Shown here piece by piece: positions 1-5,399 of a stretch of 5,399 bases of DNA. Position numbers and translations under genes: made by a program. How positions within the stretch are numbered: position 1 is the stretch's first letter; each line of letters opens with the position of its first letter. The notes under the pieces were generated by a model. It saw only the letters and a list, made by a program, of their open reading frames with translations. It made no database searches and had not been told where the DNA came from. Source of the stretch: an uncultured Shinella sp. (lineage in GTDB: Bacteria > Pseudomonadota > Alphaproteobacteria > Rhizobiales > Rhizobiaceae); assembly GCA_946886325.1 (NCBI GenBank), contig CAMPIK010000210.1, positions 1 to 5,399 on the forward strand. Direction: 5' to 3'.

Positions 1-648
1 CGCGAGACCGGTGAGGCCTGGCCGCATGGCGTGGCGGTGATCGTATCCAACGACAAGTTCATCATAGGGTCGGCCCGCGGCCAGCATGCCCGGCACGTGG
101 GGACGAGGGCCGACGATCGACATATCGCCGACGAGCACGTTCCAGAGCTGCGGCAGTTCGTCGAGATTCGTCCGGCGCAGGGCACGGCCGGTCATTGTGA
201 CGCGGGTGTCAGCGTCGACGGTCTGGGTGACGCCGGTCGGATCGCCGCGGTCGACATACATCGAGCGGAACTTGAGAATGGAAAACGGTCTGTTGGCGCG
301 CCCGATGCGGGTCTGGCGAAAGAGGGGCGAGCCTTTGCTCTCGATCCGGATCACGGCCGCGATCAGCAGGAGCACGGGCAGCATGACCAGAAGGGCGCCG
401 CCGGCGACGACGATGTCGACGGCGCGCTTCAGAACCAGTTGAATGGGACGCGCGGGAAGCGCAGCAGTCTCGATGACGGCAATCTGATCGAATGTCTCAT
501 CGTTGGCCGGTACCGGGATGTGGACCGTCCTGGGCTCTGGCGCCTGTCCGACTGCAGATCTGCCTCTGCGTTGCAACCTGGCGAGGCGAGCCGGGCGCCG
601 ACTGGCCTCTGGTCCTGAGCCGCTCATATCGGAGATTGCATCTGCCAT
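1..648 (-). CDS. ExoY-like initiating sugar transferase (phosphoglycosyl transferase), C-terminus cut by window edge
   Basis: Probable membrane phosphoglycosyl transferase of the bacterial sugar transferase family. It would move a sugar-1-phosphate from a nucleotide sugar to undecaprenyl phosphate, starting a polysaccharide repeat unit at the cytoplasmic face of the inner membrane. Seen: 216 uninterrupted codons to the window edge. A polar, Arg-rich N-terminus of about 70 residues is followed by K74-R75-x-x-D78, then one hydrophobic segment (about 78-100) with P91, as in the re-entrant helix of this monotopic class. Next come FRQTRIGR (110-117), LKFRSM (125-130), the NLDELPQLWN block with the D163-E164 catalytic pair, GDMSIVGPRP (174-183) and RPGLTG (209-214). 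The usual end (roughly AQVNG onward, several dozen residues) lies outside. The ATG at 648 was chosen because it is the first in frame and has AAGG or GGGG just upstream, though the spacing is not ideal. Met8 at 627 is an alternative. The gene is divergent from the export genes, so it probably shares their control region. Family is certain; sugar specificity is not readable. Confidence 0.94.
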   Translation of the reverse strand, partial: MADAISDMSGSGPEASRRPARLARLQRRGRSAVGQAPEPRTVHIPVPANDETFDQIAVIETAALPARPIQLVLKRAVDIVVAGGALLVMLPVLLLIAAVIRIESKGSPLFRQTRIGRANRPFSILKFRSMYVDRGDPTGVTQTVDADTRVTMTGRALRRTNLDELPQLWNVLVGDMSIVGPRPHVPGMLAAGRPYDELVVGYDHRHAMRPGLTGLA

Positions 649-696
649 TTGCCTTGACCCCAAGTACTCAGAACAAAAACGGTGTGGTTTCTACTG

Positions 697-707
697 TTGC
701 GAAGCAA
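697..707. repeat. Short inverted repeat TTGC-GAA-GCAA
   Basis: Perfect 4-bp arms around GAA, directly before an A/T-rich stretch (708-720) that could hold a promoter for either direction. It could be part of an operator, but arms this short are not significant alone. No regulator can be named. Confidence 0.3.
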
Positions 708-712
708 ATATA

Positions 713-762
713 TTCGTTAACTCTAATGGGTCGTCAGCCGTCGTTCGGACCGCCTTCGTTAA
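713..762. repeat. Direct repeat of TTCGTTAA, two copies 42 bp apart
   Basis: TTCGTTAA occurs at 713-720 and again at 755-762. The second copy overlaps the left half of the CtrA-like box. The 42-bp start-to-start spacing is close to four helical turns, which would place both copies on the same DNA face. This may be two half-sites for one regulator or coincidence. Confidence 0.35.
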
Positions 763-773
763 GGTCTTATTAA
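759..773. promoter_or_regulatory. CtrA-like binding box TTAA-N7-TTAA
   Basis: The sequence has TTAA at 759-762 and TTAA at 770-773 with exactly seven bases between, the full consensus for the alphaproteobacterial cell-cycle regulator CtrA. A second near-match, GTGGTTAA at 821-828, is one base from the half-site ATGGTTAA (TTAACCAT on the other strand). The full box lies about 110 bp from the sugar transferase start and about 370 bp from the lipoprotein start, so it could serve either or both. Motif identity is seen; binding is inferred. Such a short motif can occur by chance in A/T-rich DNA. Confidence 0.5.
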
Positions 774-829
774 GCATTGAGGCGTCATCTGCAAGCGGAA
801 CGCTAGAATTTCGCTCAATGGTGGTTAAG

Positions 830-852
830 ATGCACTCCGGGGGTGCATTTTT
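830..852 (+). terminator. Intrinsic-terminator-like hairpin without an upstream gene
   Basis: Positions 830-837 (ATGCACTC) pair with 841-848 (GGGTGCAT), with one G-U pair, around a three-base loop. The stem is followed at once by a run of five T (848-852). The T run is only on the plus-strand side, so it reads as a rightward intrinsic terminator. No plus-strand coding gene precedes it, since the sugar transferase points the other way. It would therefore end a short non-coding RNA or an attenuated leader of the export operon. The T run is short, so termination may be partial. The same palindrome (ATGCAC and GTGCAT arms) could instead be a protein-binding site. Confidence 0.5.
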
Positions 853-1141
853 CGCGTTGGTGATGAAGAATGTGGCGGTATCTGTGCGGGGATGGGTCAT
901 TTTTTAGGCAAAGCATAGATGTCACAAAAGCTTTACACGTTTCTCGAGGGCTCTGTCCGATCTGCGACATGACTTTGAGACATTTACCAGATTCTTGGAT
1001 TTGCGGGCTTTTGTGGCTTTTCAGTTCTTGCGCGGAGAGTTGAATCTTGCCATAGGTCGCAGTCGGGGACGCTCTGATCGCGACGGTTGTTCAACCTTTG
1101 CGGTGGCGGCGCTCTTCGAGGGGACAGGTCGGGGCATTTTG

Positions 1142-2335
1142 ATGTTTGGCACTTTCAGGGTCGGTTTGGCGCTTCTTCTGACGGCGGTGATTGCGGGTTG
1201 CACGGCGACGCCGCGGTCGGGTCCCGATCACAGGGCGGTCGAGGCCTCCGCTTACGTGAAGGTGAGCAGCAAGGACCGCAAGGTCGACATCGACTATGCG
1301 CTGCTCGATATCAATGCGAGCGTGCTTGCCTATTTCGGCAAGGAGGATGCCTCGAGCCTCGGCGGTTTCGGCGGCGGACGCGGTGGCCCTCCGGCCCTGC
1401 CGCTCGGCGTCGGCGACGTCGTCTCGGTCTCCGTCTTCGAGGCGCAGTCGGGCGGTCTCTTCATTCCGGCCGATGCGGGCAGCCGCCCCGGCAACTTCAT
1501 CACGCTTCCCGAGCAGACGATCGACCGGGCGGGAACGCTGAGCGTGCCCTATGCGGGCCGCGTTCGTGCCGCCGGCCGTTCGGTCGACGAGGTGCAGCGC
1601 GAGATCGAGGATCTTCTTTCCAACCGCGCCATCGAGCCGCAGGTCGTCATCACGACGGTTCTCAGCCGCTCCAGCCAGGTTTCCGTGCTCGGCGACGTCC
1701 GGGCGCCGGCGAAGTTCGAGCTCAGCCCCGCGGGCGAGCGCGTTCTCGACCTCATCTCGCGGGCCGGTGGCCTCAGCGCGCCGGGTATCGAGACCTATGT
1801 GACGCTGCAGCGGCGCGGCAAGTCGGCGACGGTGCTTTATAACTATCTCTCCAATACGCCGGCCGAGAACATCTATGTGGCGCCGGGCGACACGATCTTC
1901 GTCAACCGCGAACGCCGGACCTATCTGGCCTTCGGCGCGACGGGGCTGAGCGGCCGCTTCGACTTCGAGGAATCCGGCCTGACGCTCGGCGAGGCGCTCG
2001 GCAAGGCCGGCGGCCTGCTCGACGGCCGGGCCGATCCCGGCCATGTGCTGCTCTATCGCACGGTCCGGAAGGACGATCTCGCCAAGCTCGGCGTCGATAC
2101 GCACAAGTTCATGTCGAACGAGGTGCCGGTCGTCTTCCGGGCCAACCTGCGCGATCCCGCGATCTTCTTCGCGGTGCAGAAGTTCGCGATGAACGACAAG
2201 GACATCATCTATGTCTCGAACTCCGACTCGGTCGAACTGCTGAAGTTCCTCAACCTGGTGAACTCGGTCTCGTCGACGGCGGCAGGGGTTTCGACGGATG
2301 TCGTGGATACGCGCAATGCGCTGAGAGCGCTCTAA
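1142..2335 (+). CDS. Outer-membrane polysaccharide export lipoprotein (Wza/ExoF-like)
   Basis: Probable outer-membrane polysaccharide exporter, 397 residues, expected to form the channel for finished polymer. Seen: a lipoprotein signal with positive R6, a hydrophobic stretch 8-18 and lipobox I-A-G-C with C20 as the acylated residue. After a variable region (21-85, with a Gly-rich stretch at 73-82) comes a polysaccharide export domain (about 87-172, opening LGVGDVVSVSVFE), then two SLBB-type segments (about 178-255, opening VSVLGDVRAP, and about 260-357). Both end in the family pattern: VAPGDTIFV at 246-254 and NDKDIIYVSN at 351-360. A C-terminal helix (about 362-378) could match the Wza membrane helix, but this is inference. 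The ATG at 1142 was chosen over an in-frame TTG at 995 because it starts exactly at the signal peptide and has GGGG at 1131-1134, seven bases upstream. First gene of the probable rightward operon with the small secreted protein and the co-polymerase. ExoF of succinoglycan synthesis is the nearest named relative I recall; orthology is unproven. Confidence 0.93.
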   Translation: MFGTFRVGLALLLTAVIAGCTATPRSGPDHRAVEASAYVKVSSKDRKVDIDYALLDINASVLAYFGKEDASSLGGFGGGRGGPPALPLGVGDVVSVSVFEAQSGGLFIPADAGSRPGNFITLPEQTIDRAGTLSVPYAGRVRAAGRSVDEVQREIEDLLSNRAIEPQVVITTVLSRSSQVSVLGDVRAPAKFELSPAGERVLDLISRAGGLSAPGIETYVTLQRRGKSATVLYNYLSNTPAENIYVAPGDTIFVNRERRTYLAFGATGLSGRFDFEESGLTLGEALGKAGGLLDGRADPGHVLLYRTVRKDDLAKLGVDTHKFMSNEVPVVFRANLRDPAIFFAVQKFAMNDKDIIYVSNSDSVELLKFLNLVNSVSSTAAGVSTDVVDTRNALRAL

Positions 2336-2341
2336 ATTCCG

Positions 2342-2365
2342 ATGGCGGAGGATATCCTTCGCCAT
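2342..2365 (+). repeat. 24-nt palindrome between the export lipoprotein and small secreted protein genes
   Basis: Starting 7 bases after the lipoprotein stop, ATGGCG and CGCCAT form the outer arms of a near-perfect 24-base palindrome centred on AGGATATCCT. The only non-Watson-Crick position is one G-T pair, which still pairs in RNA. As RNA it folds into a 10-bp stem with a four-base loop. No T run follows, so it is not a standard intrinsic terminator. It may adjust the ratio of the two gene products, protect the 3' end of the upstream message, or be a protein site. Confidence 0.55.
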
Positions 2366-2425
2366 GACCACCGATGCGGCCGGGGCGAAGCGCTCCGGGA
2401 TATAAATGAAGACGAAACGCAAAAC

Positions 2426-2430
2426 AGGAG
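2426..2430 (+). promoter_or_regulatory. Ribosome binding site AGGAG deciding the small secreted protein start
   Basis: Strong Shine-Dalgarno match seven bases before ATG 2438. It is the best such match before any start in the window. It supports 2438 over in-frame ATG 2342, which has no such site. Confidence 0.8.
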
Positions 2431-2437
2431 ACGAACA

Positions 2438-3115
2438 ATGTCTGACGGAATGTTCTCAGTAAGGTTCGGAAGCTTCGTCGCCGGCGTGCTTGGCGCAACG
2501 GCTCTGATGGCAGGCGTTGCCCTTGCCCAGGATACGCCGGTCGAGGCCACGCAGCCGACCAGTGCGGCGGAGACCGCCTGCTTCTCCGGCCCGGCCAAAC
2601 TGTCCGAGCCGCAGGTCCAGGCCTTCCTCGACACGCCGGCGGGCCTCCTGTCGGAGTTCCCGAGCGGCGGCCTGCCGCTGTCGACGCGGGTGCGCTCGCT
2701 CGCTGGCTCCGACGCCAACACGCTCGATCCGATCCTCGGTCTCGTCGCCACGGCGACGCCGAGCCAGGTCTCGGCGATCGGTGCGGGCCTTGCCCGTGTC
2801 GCCCGCGCCTGCCAGACGATCAATCCGGAATTCGCCGCGACGATCCAGGACAAGATCGCCTCGCTCGACAATGGCGGGCTCGAAACCGCCTTCCAGGCCG
2901 CCTCGCAGGAAGTCCAGACCGCGGCCCTCGGCACGACGACGGGCGTCGGCGGTGCCGGCGGCGTGGGTGGTATCGGCGGCACCGGCACGGCCGGCGGCGG
3001 CACCACCGGCGTCGGTGGCGGAACGGCCGCATCGGGCAATTCGAGCGGCAGCTTCTCGGTCGGCGGCGGCGGCGGCAGCTATACGGAGACCGACACTGTC
3101 AGCCCGAGCCTTTGA
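2438..3115 (+). CDS. Secreted glycine-rich protein of unknown function in a polysaccharide export operon
   Basis: I do not recognise a family for this 225-residue protein. Seen: a Sec-type signal peptide (hydrophobic core about 12-29, A-L-A cleavage site after A30), so it is probably periplasmic, surface-bound or secreted. Residues 31-163 are Ala-rich and look mainly helical, with exactly two cysteines (C48 and C125) that could form one disulfide. Residues 165-213 are low complexity, 25 of 49 being glycine, in runs such as GVGGAGGVGGIGG, ending GSYTETDTVSPSL. There is no lipobox, no later membrane helix and no catalytic motif I can name. The ATG at 2438 was chosen for AGGAG at 2426-2430, seven bases upstream, and because it begins the signal peptide. 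In-frame ATG 2342 lies inside a palindrome. Its place between the exporter lipoprotein and the co-polymerase genes (102 and 44 bp gaps) suggests a role in export or attachment of the same polymer. That role rests on context only. Confidence 0.85.
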   Translation: MSDGMFSVRFGSFVAGVLGATALMAGVALAQDTPVEATQPTSAAETACFSGPAKLSEPQVQAFLDTPAGLLSEFPSGGLPLSTRVRSLAGSDANTLDPILGLVATATPSQVSAIGAGLARVARACQTINPEFAATIQDKIASLDNGGLETAFQAASQEVQTAALGTTTGVGGAGGVGGIGGTGTAGGGTTGVGGGTAASGNSSGSFSVGGGGGSYTETDTVSPSL

Positions 3116-3159
3116 GGCCGCGCGCGGTGTTGCGTCTCGCATGATCCGATAGGGGTGCA

Positions 3160-5399
3160 ATGCTACAGCGGCAGAACCAGTTCGGTCCCATGCACCATCA
3201 GGAAGACGGACCGGAGGAAAGCCCCTTCGGTCCGTCGATCGATTTCGATCACCTGCTGGCGGCCGCCCGCCGGCAATGGCGGGTGGTGGCCGCCGGCATC
3301 GCCGCCGGCATCGTTCTCGGTCTCTTCTATATCCTGACGGCCGTGCCGCTCTATACCGCCAGCACCAGCGTGCTGATCGACCGCGACAACCGGGCGATCG
3401 CCGATCAGCTGTCGACGGTCACGGGCGTGCTCGACGACGAGGCGGGCGTCTTGAGCCAGGTCGAACTGCTGAAGTCCGAGACGATCAGCCTTGCCGTCAT
3501 CGACAAGCTCGACCTGACCGAGGATCCCGCCTTCAACGCATCGGGCGGCACCCTGATCGGCGGTGCGGTCTCGATCATCCGCTCCATCCTCGATGTCGCC
3601 TCCTGGTTCTCGCCGGAAGAGGAAAGCCCGGACGAACGGGAAGCCCGGCGGCAGGCGGCATCCAACCGCCTGCAGGACAACATGTCCGTCAGCCGCGTCG
3701 GCCGCACCTATGTGCTGGAGATCACCTATGTCTCGCCCTCGCCGGATCTCTCCGCCCGCATCGCGCGCGGCTTTGCCGAGGCCTATCTGACGGACAAGCT
3801 CGATTCCAAATACGAGGCGACCCGCCGCGCCGGCGTCTGGCTGCAGGAGCGCATCGAGGAACTGCGCCAGAAGTCGCTGGAATCCGACCTCGCCGTGCAG
3901 AAGTTCCGCACCGCCAACGGCCTCGTATCGACCGGCGACCGGCTGGTCAGCGACCAGCAGCTGAGCGAACTCAACACCGCCCTCATCGTCGCCCAGGCCG
4001 ATACCGCGAAAGCCCAGGCCAATCTCTCGCGCATCAAGGACATCATGGCCAGGGGCCAGTCGGATGCGATCGTCACCGACGTGCTCGACAGTTCCATCTC
4101 CAACACGCTTCGCGAGAAGTTCCTCGAGGCCTCCAAGCGCGAGGCCGAGATCGCCGACCGGCTCGGGCCGAACCATACGCAGGCCATCCGCCTGCGCGGC
4201 GAGATGCGGGAATACCAGCGGCTGATGTTCGAGGAACTCGGCCGCATCGCCGAGAGCTACCAGAGCGATCTCGACGTCGCCCAAAGCCGCGAGAAGAGCC
4301 TCAACGAGAGCGTCGCCCAGGCAACCGGCATCAGCGCGCTGGCCAACGAGACCCAGGTGCAGCTGCGCGAACTGGAGCGCGGTGCGGAGACCTACAAGAA
4401 CCTCTACCAGACCTTCCTGCAGCGCTATCAGGAATCCATCCAGCAGCAGTCCTTCCCGGTCACCGAAGCGCGCGTCATCTCGCGCGCCACCACGCCGCAA
4501 AGGCCGAGCCATCCGCGCAAGGCGCTGGTGCTGGCGCTCGCCCTGATGCTCGGCGCTGGCGCCGGCGTCGGCCTCGGGGCCTTCCGCGAGTTCCGCGACC
4601 GCTTCTTCCGCACCGGCGACCAGGTCCGCGACGTGCTCGGCCAGGAGTTCCTCGGCATCGCGCCGATCGTCGATAGCCAAAGCCTGCGCCCGGTCGCCGA
4701 GATCGAAAGCGACGGCTTCCATCCGCGCGTCATCCGCAAGCCGAACGCCATCGCCAACTATGTCATCGACCATCCGCTCTCGGCCTTCGCCGAGACCATG
4801 CGCAGCGCCAAGATCGCCGCCGATCTCAGCCTGCCCAACCAGCAATCCAGGGTGATCGGCATCGTCTCGGTCCTGCCCGGCGAAGGCAAGTCCACCGTCG
4901 CCGTCAACTTCGCCGAACTGCTCGCAAGCCAGGGCGCAAAGACCCTTCTCATCGACGCCGACCTGCGCAATCCCGGCGCCACCCGCGCCATCGGCCGCCA
5001 TGCCGACGCAGGCCTGCTCGAAGCCGTGCTCGAGGGCCGGCCCGTCCAGGACCTGCTGCTCGTCAACCCGAAGACCAGGCTCGCCTTCCTGCCCGCCGTC
5101 GTCAAACGCCGCGTGCCGCATTCCTCCGAACTGCTGACATCGCCCGCCATGGCAAAGGTGCTCGCCTATGCCACGCAAAACTTCGACTACGTCATCCTCG
5201 ACCTGCCGCCGCTCGGCCCCGTCGTCGACGCCCGCGCCGCAGCCTCCAAAATCGACGGCTTCGTCTTCGTCGTCGAATGGGGAAAGACCGCACGCCACGT
5301 CGTGCGCCAGACGCTTCAGACCGAACCCCGCATCGCCGAAAAATGCCTCGGCGTCGTCCTCAACAAGGTCGATCACGAAAAACTCAAACTCTACAGAGC
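3160..5399 (+). CDS. ExoP-like polysaccharide co-polymerase with BY-type tyrosine autokinase domain, C-terminus cut by window edge
   Basis: Inner-membrane chain-length regulator fused to a bacterial tyrosine kinase (proteobacterial PCP-2a/Wzc/ExoP type). Seen: 746 open codons to the window edge. Order: cytoplasmic N-terminus, Wzz domain from about residue 26, TM1 (about 42-61), a large periplasmic part with long helices likely to form coiled coils (about 205-425), a GNVR-like segment (about 400-425, ELERGAETYKNLYQ), the Pro-rich motif P446-x-x-P-S-H-P-R-K454, TM2 (about 455-475), then the kinase. Kinase motifs: E545-x2-R548-x2-K551 (usually E-x2-R-x2-R, the oligomerisation motif), Walker A S570-VLPGEGKS-T579 with K577, Walker A' LLIDADLRNP (596-605), Walker B YVILDLPP (677-684, D681). 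The sequence stops near LNKVDHEKLKLYR (734-746), where the family's tyrosine-rich tail should follow. Relatives are about 750-790 residues, so little is missing. The ATG at 3160 has AGGGG at 3151-3155. The gene starts 44 bp after the small secreted protein gene, so co-transcription is likely. ATP-driven autophosphorylation cycling would control polymer length and export. Confidence 0.95.
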   Translation, partial: MLQRQNQFGPMHHQEDGPEESPFGPSIDFDHLLAAARRQWRVVAAGIAAGIVLGLFYILTAVPLYTASTSVLIDRDNRAIADQLSTVTGVLDDEAGVLSQVELLKSETISLAVIDKLDLTEDPAFNASGGTLIGGAVSIIRSILDVASWFSPEEESPDEREARRQAASNRLQDNMSVSRVGRTYVLEITYVSPSPDLSARIARGFAEAYLTDKLDSKYEATRRAGVWLQERIEELRQKSLESDLAVQKFRTANGLVSTGDRLVSDQQLSELNTALIVAQADTAKAQANLSRIKDIMARGQSDAIVTDVLDSSISNTLREKFLEASKREAEIADRLGPNHTQAIRLRGEMREYQRLMFEELGRIAESYQSDLDVAQSREKSLNESVAQATGISALANETQVQLRELERGAETYKNLYQTFLQRYQESIQQQSFPVTEARVISRATTPQRPSHPRKALVLALALMLGAGAGVGLGAFREFRDRFFRTGDQVRDVLGQEFLGIAPIVDSQSLRPVAEIESDGFHPRVIRKPNAIANYVIDHPLSAFAETMRSAKIAADLSLPNQQSRVIGIVSVLPGEGKSTVAVNFAELLASQGAKTLLIDADLRNPGATRAIGRHADAGLLEAVLEGRPVQDLLLVNPKTRLAFLPAVVKRRVPHSSELLTSPAMAKVLAYATQNFDYVILDLPPLGPVVDARAAASKIDGFVFVVEWGKTARHVVRQTLQTEPRIAEKCLGVVLNKVDHEKLKLYR
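3289..3312 (+). repeat. Perfect 12-bp tandem duplication inside the first membrane helix of the co-polymerase
   Basis: GCCGCCGGCATC is present twice back to back (3289-3300 and 3301-3312), encoding AAGI-AAGI at residues 44-51 of TM1. It stays in frame and gives glycines G46 and G50, in line with G54, a GxxxGxxxG spacing. It may be a recent small duplication or simply codon bias on a repeated helix motif. Confidence 0.75.

Larger units (their letters stand above)
649..1141. promoter_or_regulatory. Divergent intergenic control region, about 490 bp
   Basis: Non-coding spacer between the minus-strand sugar transferase and the plus-strand export lipoprotein. It is clearly more A/T-rich than the flanking genes between about 660 and 940. 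It must carry promoters for both directions, but I cannot place a convincing sigma-70 pair. On the minus strand CTGACG with a TATATT-like box 19 bp downstream (within about 708-738) is the best guess, and weak. On the plus strand TTGCGA at 697-702 has only a poor -10. The region also holds a CtrA-like box, an orphan terminator hairpin and short repeats, listed separately. From about 853 to 1141 I see only weak short inverted repeats, including an AAAGCTTT palindrome at 927-934 and GGTTG-TT-CAACC at 1085-1096. Confidence 0.7.

Noticed and set aside
31..618. Plus-strand open frame opposite the sugar transferase
   Set aside because: The minus strand encodes a complete run of sugar transferase motifs; the plus-strand product has none.
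653..658. CTTGAC, a perfect rhizobial -35 hexamer on the plus strand
   Set aside because: No -10-like hexamer follows at 16-18 bp (the sequence there is A-rich then ACGG), so it is not supported as a promoter.
691..900. Minus-strand 69-codon frame in the intergenic region
   Set aside because: It has no ribosome binding site before ATG 900, no recognisable motif, and it overlaps the terminator-like hairpin and the CtrA-like box. A real small protein cannot be excluded but is not supported.
503..907. Plus-strand 134-codon frame spanning the sugar transferase start and the intergenic region
   Set aside because: Its first part is antisense to the transferase and its later part crosses the control region. 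It has no domain and no good ribosome binding site.
995..1141. N-terminal extension of the lipoprotein from TTG 995
   Set aside because: It would bury the lipoprotein signal peptide about 50 residues inside the protein. The ATG at 1142 has a usable ribosome binding site and starts the signal exactly.
2401..2407. TATAAAT resembling a -10 box before the small secreted protein gene
   Set aside because: No -35 element is visible at the right distance in the GC-rich sequence upstream, so an internal promoter is not supported.
1091..2422. Minus-strand open frame of 443 codons opposite the lipoprotein gene
   Set aside because: Arg/Asp/Glu-rich composition with no domain, opposite a clear lipoprotein with a signal peptide and export domains. 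It is a shadow frame.
2342..2437. Upstream ATG 2342 as start of the small secreted protein
   Set aside because: It would add 32 charged residues before the signal peptide and it lies in a palindrome. AGGAG before ATG 2438 clearly decides the start.
3061..3076. GGC trinucleotide run in the small secreted protein gene
   Set aside because: It simply encodes the final glycine run of the Gly-rich tail. Copy number might vary between strains, but nothing here shows that.
3118..3127. CCGCGCGCGG palindrome after the small secreted protein stop
   Set aside because: It is too short to form a hairpin with a usable loop, and alternating C/G runs are common at this GC content.
3163..5376. Minus-strand open frame of 737 codons opposite the co-polymerase gene
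   Set aside because: Its translation is rich in Asp, Glu, Gly, Ala and Val with no recognisable domain, and it lies exactly opposite a gene with intact kinase motifs. This is the usual antisense shadow in GC-rich DNA.

Overview
The window is a GC-rich stretch of ordinary bacterial chromosome or megaplasmid, with mostly G/C third codon positions. It most resembles an alphaproteobacterium of the order Hyphomicrobiales (Rhizobiales), probably a Rhizobiaceae relative. This comes from recalled protein resemblance (ExoY-, ExoF- and ExoP-like proteins) and from a CtrA-type motif. No database search was run. The window carries part of a surface-polysaccharide synthesis and export locus. Both outer genes run off the window edges.

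Layout: (1) 1-648, minus strand: a membrane phosphoglycosyl transferase (ExoY-like initiating sugar transferase), complete at its N-terminus and cut at its C-terminus by the window start. (2) 649-1141: a divergent intergenic region of about 490 bp, visibly richer in A/T than its surroundings. It holds a full-palindrome CtrA-like box, a CtrA-like half-site, short repeats and an intrinsic-terminator-like hairpin with no coding gene upstream of it. (3) 1142-2335, plus strand: an outer-membrane polysaccharide export lipoprotein (Wza/ExoF-like). (4) 2438-3115, plus strand: an unrecognised small secreted protein with two cysteines and a glycine-rich tail. (5) 3160 to the window end, plus strand: a polysaccharide co-polymerase fused to a BY-type tyrosine autokinase (Wzz-GNVR-kinase, ExoP-like), cut just before its expected C-terminal tyrosine cluster.

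How they fit together (family knowledge plus inference): the sugar transferase would load the first sugar phosphate onto undecaprenyl phosphate at the inner membrane. After repeat-unit assembly and flipping by genes not in this window, the co-polymerase/kinase would control chain length and couple the inner membrane to the outer-membrane lipoprotein channel. The small secreted protein lies between the channel gene and the co-polymerase gene, apparently in the same operon, so it is a candidate uncharacterised accessory of export. It and the intergenic control region (CtrA-like site plus orphan terminator) are the least explained parts of the window.

No tRNA, rRNA, CRISPR array, insertion sequence or integrase was seen.
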